The translations under genes were made by a program, and so were the position numbers. Positions 50,076-62,500 of a stretch of 64,000 nt of DNA are shown piece after piece. Every line of letters starts with the position of its first letter. Position 1 is the stretch's first letter. The notes beneath the pieces were generated by a model. That model had not been told where the DNA came from. It did no database searches and saw only the letters and a list, made by a program, of their open reading frames with translations. The DNA comes from Hyalella azteca (Eukaryota > Arthropoda > Malacostraca > Amphipoda > Hyalellidae), in NCBI RefSeq assembly GCF_000764305.2, contig NW_025940959.1:169906-233905 (forward strand), in the 5' to 3' direction.

Positions 50076-50576
50076 TTTCAGTATTAATTCTTGACAGCAA
50101 TATTTCGTTATTATTCACACAATTATTTATCTTTCTTAATCAGGATTTTAAAAAGAAGGACTAAGGATCAGAGAAAAATTACATTAGCACAAAAGTTGAT
50201 GAGATTTTGTAAGATATTTTCTGTAAATCGCAAAGTTTAAGACCAGCAGCAGTCAGGTATTAGAACCTCTATGCAAAGGAGACGGAAAACGAAAACCAAA
50301 GCCGTCTAGTTTTTCTACTGCCACTTTCAATAATTGATGCGCTCATTAATAATTGACGACGCGCATAATTGCAAATTAGTTCGGTTATTGATGTAAAGTA
50401 ACGGTAATGGTTGGAAAAGTCTACTCGAAAAAAACAATGGGTAATATTGTTCAAATAGCAATGATACGTTCTTTTGCTGGGCGAAATTTGGTTAGGATAA
50501 CTAATACAAAAACAAAAATTGTATCCTTAGTTAGGCAGAGTCTCTCGCATTTCTTTGAGTGTCCAGTCATGAGCGA

Positions 50577-53500
50577 TTAAAACATTGTTTCTAATTCAGT
50601 GCCGTGGAAACTGTCAATGCTGGACTTGGCGAGAGCTTTTTTACCACATTCATTGCGCTGGGACTGGAACTTTGAAAAAGAGTGTCTGAATCCGGGACGA
50701 AAAAGGTTTTCTGGACGAAAAAGGTTTTCTGGACGAAAAACGTTCTCGCTTTTAGTGAAAGGTGAATTTTTAGCGATATTTCCTGATTTTCGAAAACTGG
50801 ACGTGTCTTTTGACGAGCTTCCGTCACTAGACACTCTAACATTTTCATGAACATTCGCTGGATTTTTCCTGCGTCTGGAATGACCGCTGTAGGAAAATGG
50901 TGGTCGTTCTGTACTGGTGATTTCTCGGTCATCGAAATCTGAGTAATATTTTTTCCTCTTCTTATTTTCCTGAGTGGAAGAGTAAAGATATTCTTTGTTG
51001 CGGACTGTGTCTTCCTGTTCATCATCTCGTGTTGAATAATTATTGTATTTATTCATCTTTAACGATGAATTAGAATATACTCGTCGAGGAGAATAGCCTA
51101 CAGTAGTGATGGTGGGTGAGGGTAGCCTGAGGCTTCCCTCTCTTTTAAACCCTCTCAGGTGAGGAATGTGACCGTATGCTTGCATTATAGGATCTGAACC
51201 CAGGGAATTGGTTAATGAATCTTTAATTTCTTGTTTGTTGAACTCTGAATTTACAGAGAGATCCTCTCCTAAATTGTAAAATTCATGCGCCGAACGACGC
51301 AAATCATTATGGGAAATATACATATTTTCATCCTTGTTTGCAAGAACGTCTTTCGTACGATGAGTTTTATCAAGCCCATAGTAATTTTCCACACTCTCAA
51401 GCCCGTCAATTTTTTCATGTGTTTCATTCTTTTCATTGTCCAAAATTTCTTTGAATGCACCCTCTCTTTGACCAGAATTTAACACTGCATGTGGATTAAA
51501 AGATTTAATTTCAACGACGTCATTGAATATCGGATTAAGGCAAAAATCCCGACTAGCTTTGCTGCGTTGCGACATGCGTAAGCTGTTACGTTGAACTAAC
51601 GATCGTTCAAAGTGCTTTACAACAGCGGCATCTTCAGTCGATAACCTCGCATGGTTATCAACTCTAATTGATTCATCAGTAGTTACATGTAATGAATTGC
51701 CTGCTGATGGAACCATATTAATATCCAAAGAAAATTTCATCGATCCATCAGCAGGCACGGCAAAGGAGCGAGACAAAGGGCTTTTATTACTGAAAGATGA
51801 ACATGTTTTACCAGCGGTAGCACTTCCCACTGAACATTTGTTAGACGGAGTAAACAACTTTTTACCACAACCATAATCGCGGTAATTGCATTCGTTCACT
51901 AACGATATACCACACACGTTCGTACAGCTTAAGAATTCGTTGTGCGTGCACGAATGGGTGTGGTTAGAAGAAAACTCAACTCGAGGCGAGGAGGCATGCG
52001 GAATGCAATGAATTAGATCGCGTTCAATTTTATTTGTCGGTGGATTTTGAGATGATAAATTAGTAGTTGAAGAAGAACCGCTGGCACCCGTTAGTGCTAG
52101 ACTCTCGTGCAAAGAAGCGTTAGGAGCGTCAATGCTGTTGGTGACCACATTAGTGATAGTGAAGTCATTAGTGTTGGTGAGGTCATTAGTGTTAGTAACT
52201 CCAGTCGTGTTAGTAACAACATTAGGGACACTATTATGGTTAGAAACACCACTAGTGCCAATGATAACATCAGTGTTAGTGACGACATTAGTGTTAGTAA
52301 CACCACTAGTGACGTGATTGGACGAGCATGCACTGTAAACCACCTCAGACGGTGACTCCTTCCCCATGTCGCCTGCGCAGCGTTCTCTCGTCCTTTCTTC
52401 GTCATCTCTCGTCGTCGATTCGTCCCTCTTTCTTACGTCATTGACGTTAACGGAAGCTTCGTTATCACTGCGTAGCCATGACGACGTGCACGTCTCTTTT
52501 AATGACGTGTTAGCGACGTAATAATCACGTCGGTAACGCGTCAGGTCGCGACTCTTGGACGAGAGCAGTTCATCGTCGTCGTCAGTGACGTTCGACGTGA
52601 GGTCGTCTTTGCCACTCACGTCACTGATGGAAATAAAAGTCAAGCTTCAACACCCAGTAATGCTGTAGCCTGTGACGGTTATTCCTACAAACATTCCCTG
52701 AACTGACATCGCCTGCGCTTTATTATGCAGGAACATTAATAAATTTTAGATTTAGTTCATTCTTTAGCCTAAATCTAAAACTAACTAAGAATTTAAAAAC
52801 TAGTAAAAATTAAAATAAAATTAACCGCATGTTCAAAGTTCTCACTAAAAATATGATGAAGTTATTACGCTTTTTTTCTAATTTCTAATTTCGAAGAAGC
52901 TTTTCTCTACTTAATTTTCATTTGGGACTGTTTTCGAACAATGACTGGAACATTGGTCCCATACCCGGAATAATATGTGGTATAATGTTCGGTTTGGAGG
53001 CTGAAAACGGGAATATTGATTCTAAAGTCGAAAATTCAAGAGAAAATTACCATAAAATCGGCTCATTGGTTCTAAAATCAAAATTTCAATGATAAAGGCC
53101 AAATAGTTGTAATTTGTAATATTGGTTCTAGAGTCAAAACTTAAAGCGAAAAAGCTATAAATGGCTCAGAGTGCAGACTTTTAACGGCACTCGAATGGTC
53201 GGCACGTTCTGCTGAGATGCTTATCTCTGGCCTCAGATACACTCTGATAACGATTGCCGGGGCAATAAGGGATTGTTTCTAATATCGTTTGGCTGCTTGA
53301 TTGCAAGTTCCTTTTGAATTTACAAGCAAAGAAAACATCAAGTAGGTTCTCCGTATATTCAACGAAAATTTTCAGGGGATTAGCTGAAGGTTCAGTTAAA
53401 AAATTTAGAGAATGCATACAAAATCACTAAGATTGTACAGTAAAATCATTAGGGTTAGGGTTATACGGGATGTGTAATATGACTGCACTTATCTAATCTA

Positions 53501-56500
53501 AATTTTTGAACTGATGATGGAGCTGGTTGTCGAAAGATTTAATTGAAGAAATAGTGAATTACTTGCGGTTTTCTTCGATTTCAAATTTTCGTGAATAATT
53601 CCAAGTTGTTGCGACGCCTGTACTAAAAAATTCATCCAGTTTTATGATCTCGTGACTTGACAAAACCTGTTGTTTTTCGGCTAAGTTAAAACTCAATTCC
53701 CCAATTTGCTCAAATATAAATGCGAAAATATACGAAAAATTTTAGCTAAATAAATAATAAGGAGTCGCGAAGTTCTCGCCCTACCAATAAAAAATAAACT
53801 TTTTGACAGAACAAATGCAATTCAACATTGCGAGATGAAATTGATGGACCCAAAAATAGCGGAAACTTCCCTGTTAATTTCGTTCATTTACGATTGATTT
53901 ATTTTTACGTAACAAGAATTCATTGGAGAATAACCCGAACCCGTGAATGATATGAAAATATTCTTATGAGTTGTGTGAATGATGAGAAGATACATGAGGA
54001 TCATAACGAGAGTTGTGTGAAAAATATTAGTAGATACGACTGGTAAAACTACGACAAGTGATGCGTGAATGATAATAGATCTGTGAATGATAATTATAGA
54101 TACATAATTAAATGTAGGCCAAATATGGCGTGCATTTATGTTTGTGAGCCATAAATTACATATATTGTAAACTGACAATGCCAACCTGCATGCAACAAAT
54201 CACCCAATAAACTTATTTCCTTTCAACTGAAAATGATAGCTCAGAATTTTTTAGATGTGAAATTATTCTCTATCACGTGTGGATCACCCAAAATAATGTT
54301 TATTGTATAGTATTACGATGTTACTAAACAAAGTGATGTAGCAATTTATAGAATGTGAACGGACAATTCTCATTTGCAGCAAAGAAATTTAGGCAATATG
54401 AACGAATTTTGGGCGAGTTAATCAAAATTTTGTAGTAAAAACAAAAGAATTTTGGGGTTATTTAATGTTTGAAGTAAATTCTTTAAAATTTGTTAACAAA
54501 GAAGAGATAATAAAATGTTAGGAGTAAATCCCGTAGAGTTTACGAAAAATAATAATTAAATGTGCGGATTAAATCTCGAGAGTTTTCCGGAGGTTCTCAA
54601 ACGTACAAAGTTAGCCGAGCGAAGTTTAGTTTTTTTCCGATTGAGGTCTTGCCGTTGATTTCATGAATTTATACAAAATTTTGGAGTTTTATACGAACGC
54701 AAGAAAGCAGCTCTAATTCTCGCATATAAATAAAATATATAAATTTAACGGCGATATTAAAAACGAACTATTTCTACTCGACAAACAATGCTAGCTACTT
54801 CTACTCGATAGAAAATATTTCCGAGAAAATATCTTGAATTACCAGAGCATTTTACCACGAGAAGGTGAACCAAGAATACCCAGGATATCACACGGACCAA
54901 ACCGAATACTCATTCACTAAGTAATAAAATTACTAGATTGCTTAAATCGCAAGTTAATCAGGAATTTAAAAGCAAAGAAAACAGCCAGAATATTAACCAT
55001 TTCTTATGAAAGAAAACGTTTCGAAGTCCAGCTCCATCGTCAGTTCAAAAGTTCAAAACCAGTAAACGTGGTAAAGGGAACAGTTACCACGTTTACTGGT
55101 TTTTAACTTTTGAACTGACGATGGAGCTGGACTCCGAAACGTTTTCTTTCATAAGAAATGGTTAATATTCTGGCTGTTTTCTTTGCTTTTAAATTCCTCA
55201 TTCAATAAATACTCATAAGAGAAAATATAAACAGAATACTCATAAAAACGAATGTAGTCACATTTGGCAGTGCAGATAAAAAATTCGCATATAAATACAC
55301 CAAAATTTTTAGCCTTTATAACAACATCTCACACCAACCTCAAAACTAACCAAAAAGCTACATATTAAATACAAATTACTTACATATGTATTATTATTAC
55401 GAATGCATTAATCAATAGTAAATCTCGTCCATAATACTTTATTTGGTAGATAAAGTAAAATTTTGATTCAACCATTCATATTACCTATACCTTTATTACC
55501 ATTGATATATTCAACAACATTACAACATTATTGCAACCTGATAACTCTAATCAAAATACATTAATGCAATAAAAATATTTTATATACAATAAATTTTCTT
55601 AACATGATATTCATAAGTACCTGTGGCGCCATATGTATTAAATATTACTATATATTACTTTATTTAACTCGGCTATACAAGTTCTATTTTGAAAATTTAC
55701 AGCCTTTAGCTTAAGAATATTGAGCTTTGCATTATTATTAGATTACCATCGAGTTTGAGTTTTGTCTTTAAATGTTATCCTAATAATATACTAATCTATC
55801 TTAATAGTGATCAAACGATTGAATTATTGAATTGTCTACCTCATTTAAATTTAAAATAGGGTAATCAAAAATAAAAGTAAGTGCTGAATCTGCGCAAATC
55901 GAATGAAAAATTCATCACTTAATAAAAATAATCAAGTTCAACACCATTCAGCGACAAAAAGTAGCATTATGAAGTAAAATGGATCGTTTTAACTCACCAG
56001 GTTGGGGTTGAGCGATGAAAATAGCTGAGTCATGCTCGTCTGTCGGCGTGGCGTCGTCAGCTGCGGCAGCTGCGTGTGGCTGCAGCTGTTCAGTTGCGCG
56101 GCAGCGGTCGCGGTGGTGAGATGTGGCGGGAGACTGGGACACGAGATGAAGAAATTATGGTGAAGTTATAGGGGCTGTAGTTGTTATGGTATAGTTATTT
56201 GATGACTTTTAGGAAGGTGCACTGAAAAAAATGGAGTCATCTTGTCCAAATATTGACATTTTCTGCATGTAGCACTAATACGCTCTATTGCCGGTTTTAA
56301 CTAAGACGGAATGACCCACACGAAATGACAAAAAAGTACATCGCCATTTGGAAAAACTCTCCCTAATTTTCTGAGTGTAAAGAGACGTAAAAACAGCGAA
56401 GAGCTGTTAAGAAAGGTAAGATCTTGTTATTATTTCAACACTGTGCACCTATTACACGTAGGTATTTTAAACTCTCTTATTGTGTCGTAAACATTTCATT

Positions 56501-59500
56501 AGGGCGTGATGCTATGAATCAGACTCTTTAGTTCAGTGCGTCAGTAACAGGCAAGGAGGTATGTCGGTGCTGCTCCGGGCAGTGCCTGTGTTGCAGATCT
56601 CTGATTGGCTGCCTCACTCGCCCATGTTTTCGCTTCAGTTGACACTTCGATTGACCAACGAATATACACAAACGAAATTTGTCCAGTGTTTGGGACGATT
56701 TTAATCAGTAATTGTGTTAGGTAGATTTTTATCAAAGTAAAGTGAAAGTAAAATAATCGCATCGTGGCCAAGTTAAAAAATTTCCAGGGGGCAAAAACAT
56801 AGCACAGCGGCAGCGGTCGCGGTGGTGAGATGTGGCGGGAGACTGGGTCAAGAGATGAGGAAATTTTGGTGAAGTTTTAGGAGGTGGTTAATGACTTTTA
56901 GGAACGTGCACTGAAAAAAATGGATGAGTCATCTTGTCCAAATAGTGACACTTTATGCATGTAGCACTGATACCCTCTATTGCCGGTTTAAACTACGACG
57001 GAATAACCTATTATGACCAAAAAGCGCATTGTTATTTTGAAAAACTCCCTAATTTTTCTGAGTGTGAAGAGACGTAAACACAGTGAAGAGCTGTTATGAA
57101 AGGAAAGATCTTGTTATTATTTCAATACTCTGAACCTATTACACGTAGGTATATTAATTAATATCTCTAAGTGTGTCGTAAACATGTCGTTAGGGCGTGA
57201 TGCGGTGAATCAGACTCTTAAGCTCAGTGCGTCAGTGGCAGGCGAGGAGGCATGTCGGTGCTGCTCCAGGCAGTGCCTGTGTTGCAGATCTCTGATTGGC
57301 TGACTCACTCGCCCATGTTTTCGCTTCAGTGGACGCTTCGATTGACCAACGAATATCCACAAACGTAATTTGTCCAGTGTTTTGGACGATTTTAATAGCA
57401 ACTGTGTTATAAAGATTTTAACCAAGTTGAGTATAAGTAGAATAATTGAAGCGTGGTCAAGTTAAAAGATGTCCAGGGGACAAAAACATAGCAGGAGCGG
57501 CTTGCTACTATGGTTGTTAGAGCTAATGGAGGACCAACCTGCTGGCTATGGTGAGACGAGTGGTGAGGGTGGTTGGTGATACCATTACAGGAGGTGATAA
57601 CACCATCACAAGTGGTGGTGACACCATCCCAGGTCGTGATGACGGTCCCTTCCGAGCTGATGGCCGTTGCACTAACGTCCCCCAGCGTGAGTACGGCCGC
57701 TTTCACCCGTACCTCCCATGACCCGTACTGGTCACCCGCTGGGTGGCGAGGGTGAGTCACATGGGTGAATAAATTCCTTTCCCTGCGGTCACCCTTTATT
57801 TTATGACAAAACCCACCAAAGAGAAATAATTGGCACTATATAGGGAAGCTATCGAGGTGAATAAAAAATATCATTATGATGATACTGATTGACGAATGAT
57901 AGAGGTCAAGTTCAATGTTTACATTCCAAACAAAATATGAAAAAGAATATCACAACTTCAATGGGGCGTGAGATTGTGGGTTGTGGATAAGCAGGAAAGA
58001 AACGAGTTCCCCACTCCAGGTCCCCGTGTCTTGGGGTTGTGTTACTCACCAATGCGGGTTGCAGGGGGGTTGTGAGTGAGGATAGTTTCCCCAGCCCTGA
58101 ACACCACGTGGGGTTCAGGATGCCCAGCGACCTGACACTCGAGGACTAAAAACTCATCATCCCCAGCAGGTTTGGTTGGATCTCCACCGAATTCCCCAAG
58201 CGGTTGAGGTAATTCATCCCCAGGGGATGGAACTTGGTCAACGTTGTCGTGGTGCCCAGATACTGGTAATTTTTCGTCCCCGTTACCCCCATGTTGTGGG
58301 GATTGGCCCAGCACCCGGCGAAGAGGCCTCACCACACGGGGAGGCCTGCGAGGCTTCGACGAGGCTGTGTTGAGAGAAAAACGAATATTTTTATTGTAAT
58401 AATATAAAGAATATTATAATATATTAATCACTTAATATATAATAAATAATAATAATATCTAATAAACACATAATATTATAATATATTTCACACTAATGTA
58501 AAGAAAATGGCCATAAACCCATTTGCAATATCTTTGCAACAACTCTGAAAACTCTCTAATTACAAAAATCTTTCAAAGAGATTGATTCATCATCTGTCCA
58601 TAAAATAAATAATTATCGAAAAAGAGATTTCCGAGTAATTGGTTTCCGCAGCCCACTACTGGGCACACAGCCCACCTCTGACACGCAGTGTGCAGTGTTG
58701 CCACACGCAGTGCTGTGCAGTGTACGCCGCTACACTGTACCGCCCCGCCACTGCACCGTCCACTTCCAGCACGTCCAGGCGGTGAACGGCGCCGTCCCTG
58801 CCGCCCACCGTACGTCCCCCGCCACGTCCCAGCATCGTCCCGTCGTGGTACCAACTCACCCCTGCGGACGTGGTGCGGATATGGTAGGTATCGGTACCAT
58901 GGAGCACCATGTGGTCGTATCATATATATTCAGGTCCCAGTTTCGATGCGATATCCATTCTATACATTTATCTACGTCGAAAAATATATATTCAGGTCTC
59001 AGTTTCAATGCATTATCCATTCTATATATCTTATCTACGTCGAAAAATATATATTCACGTCCCAGTTTCGATGCGCTATCCATTCTATATATTTTATCTA
59101 CTTCGAAAAATATATATTCATGTCCCGGTTTCGTTACATTATCTATTCTATCTATTTTATCTACTCTATCTACCCATATTTATGAACTTAAAATCCCTCC
59201 AGGCAACAAGTACACAGCGTTCGTTAGGGACACCAACCCTAGGCCATGCTGCAAGCACCACATTTGACGGCCACCAAGCGCCACCGAGAAATGAACTGAG
59301 CTTCCTGAGGCTCGAACCCACGACCCGCTCCTCACATCTCTATGCCGCTACAACTGTGCTACGGTTACAAATTCTACCCCATATATATTACCTATTCTTC
59401 CTAACATATTTTTCCATCCTATCTATTCCACCTATTGTATCTGTCCCTCTATCCATCCTATCTATTCCACCTATTGTATCTGTCCCTCTATCCATCCTAT

Positions 59501-62500
59501 CTATTCCACCTATTATATCTGTCCCTCTATCCATCCTAAATATTCCACCTATCATATCTGTCCCTCTATCCATCCTATCTAGTCCACCTATTGTATCTGT
59601 CCCTCTATCCTGTCCATTCTATATATTATCTCACCAACAGGCCCTCTGGCGGCGACTGTACACACGAGCCTGGCGGTTCTCCCCTCAGTGACCGTCAGGT
59701 CGTCGGGGGGGTCGGTTATGGCGACGCTCTCGCTCCTGCTGGGGGCGTCGTCCTCGGGGCCTGGTACCTCCGTGGGAGGACTTAAAATACTTGCATCTAC
59801 ATCAGGAATGCTCGTCGTCTTCTTTACTTGTGATTTTTTTGAAAGAAACACTGAATTTCCTGAAGGTTTTGTAATTTTTAGTTTGGTCGACAGAGGTTTC
59901 TGAATTTTTGGGCGTGATGGTGATGAATAATTTGAAGTTTGCAGGCTAGAAGAATTTGACTGGTTTTGGTCAGGGAGCGAATTATTTAATGAATATTTTC
60001 GGTTGTGCGTCGAATTAGTTTGAGAGGCGATCTTTACAGTAGAAAGATCGGAAGGATGATCGTTCGATGATCTACGGAAGATCTTGGCTGATGACACCGA
60101 ATAAACGTTGATCTCGGATCGTGATGATGCAGATCTGCGGGAGACAGTTAAAAAGAAGTGGTGAGCAGCACGTGATACGATTTTTTTAGAGGTTCGTGAG
60201 ATACGAATGGTTGTATGAAAAACTGGTGTCTGGACTGGAAATAATAAATAAATTAATAAAAAAAACTTGAATACTATATTTGTATACCTGGAGACATTCA
60301 CGCACAGCTCGTCAGAAACAGTGTTCAATACTAAAAACTAACTGAACAGCGTGTTCACAGAGGACAGCGTACTAACACAGAAAAGCGTCTTCACACACAG
60401 CAGCGTGCTAACACAGAAAAGCGTGTTCACACAGAGCAGCGTGTTCACACATAACAGCGTGTTCTCACAAAACAGCATATTCACACTTAACTCTCTAGCT
60501 CTTCTATGCTGCCATAAAGCTGATGGCAATTAATTATTACTTCAAATATTTGCTGTAAAATAAAAGGAAACGCCTAAGGCGCTTAAGGCGTGACAAACAC
60601 GATGCTTTACTAAGAATGATAGTTCATTTTCTATGACACGGCTTAATCAATGACAATATTTCCGACGCAAGTGATAATGCTGCATGTTAATCATCTATAC
60701 TGTGCGTGTAATGGCCCCATGCAATAGGTTTCTTCCTGTTTTTATATCACGTTTAGGACTTCCTCGTCCACGGTCATGCTGATGTACCACCTTCGTCCGA
60801 TGCAAGTATCGGTGCAGCATCCCAACCATTATACCAACTCTGTATCTCATTACTTTAACCTTGCTGTTGTTGCATTGCATATTATTCACTATGACCCAAT
60901 CGTAGATGGTTGACAAGTCTTTCTGTAACTCTACGCAAGCCATGTAGTCTGTGATCCTCGTTAGCATTCACGTATCAGCACCACAATTTTCAACTCAGAC
61001 TAGTGGTGGCAGCGGCTGTTAATACTCACGAGTTGTGCGACGCAAGCTCGTCGTCACTGCTGCCAGCGGTACAGTGAGTCACTGCGTCACTGCTGCCAGC
61101 GGTGCAGTGATTCCTGGTGTCACTGCTGCCAGCGGTGCAGTGACTCACGATATCAGCTATATGAAGATAACAATTAATAATATCAACAGCAGTGAAAAAA
61201 TATAATAAACATTAAATTAAATAGTGACTAATAACTCATACGAGTACTTTTATCCCTATAGTCTCCGTAATCGCGAGTTCAATAAGAATTCGAAAGCAAA
61301 GATGCCGCCTCCAAGGTTTATGAATACAGTTGTGCGCGGTGCGCATCGTCGGAATGACGTGGCGTAACTTCTATATCGGGATTGCCGAACACAGCGGCAG
61401 GAGTTATGGTTCTGAACTTCTACTTTTTCACTCTATCTTCACGCTTTCATACTAAACAGTGCGACGTGGTTGTGTCTGAATGTTATTTCAAGATCCTCGG
61501 TTTCACCTCCGTTGCTTGGATTCGAGTATTTGGAATCTCTGAATATTTTATTCACTCTGAACAGCGTGTTCACACTAAACTCTCTAGTTCTTCTAGGCTG
61601 CCACAAACGTAAGGTCAATAAATTATTATTTCAAATATTTGCTGTAAAATGAAAGGAAACGCATAAGGTGTGACTAACACAGTAACACTATGCTTTACTA
61701 AGAATAATAGTTCATTTTTGTATGACACAGCTTAATCAATGACAATATTTCCGTTGCAAGTCATAATCCTGCATGTTCATCATGTACATTGTTGCGTGTA
61801 ATGGCCCCATGCATTAGGTTTATTCGTGTTCTTATATCACGTTTAGGACGTCCTCGTCCATAGTCACGCTGATGTACCACCTTCGTCCGACACAAGTAGC
61901 GGTGCATCATACCAACCATTATACCAACTCTGTATTTCATTACTTTAACCTTGCTGTTATTGCATTGCATATTATTCAATATGACCCAATCGTAGATGGT
62001 CGACAAGTCTTTCTGTAACCCCTCGCAAGCCTTGTAGTCTGCGACCCTCATTAGCACTCCTGTATCAACACCATAATTCTTAACCCAGGTTGGTGGTGCC
62101 ATCGGCTGTCAATACTCACGAATTGTGCGAAGCAAGCTCGTCGTCACTGCTGCCAGTGGTGCAGTGAGTCACTGCGTCACTGTTGCCAGTGGTGCAGTGA
62201 TTTCTGGTGTCAACGCTGCCAGCGGTGCAGTGACTCACGATATCAGCTATATGAACATAACAATTAATTCATATCAACAGCAGTGAAATAATAAATAAAA
62301 GTGTAATGAACATTACATTAATAGTGGCTCATAACTCATACGAGTACTTTTATCCTCACAGTCTACGTAAATCGCAAGTTCAATAAAAATTCGAAAGCAA
62401 AGATGCAGCCTCCAAGGTTTATGAATACAGTTGTGCGCGGTGCGCATCGTCGGAATGACGTGGCGTAACTTCTATATCGGGATTGCCGAACACAGCGGCA

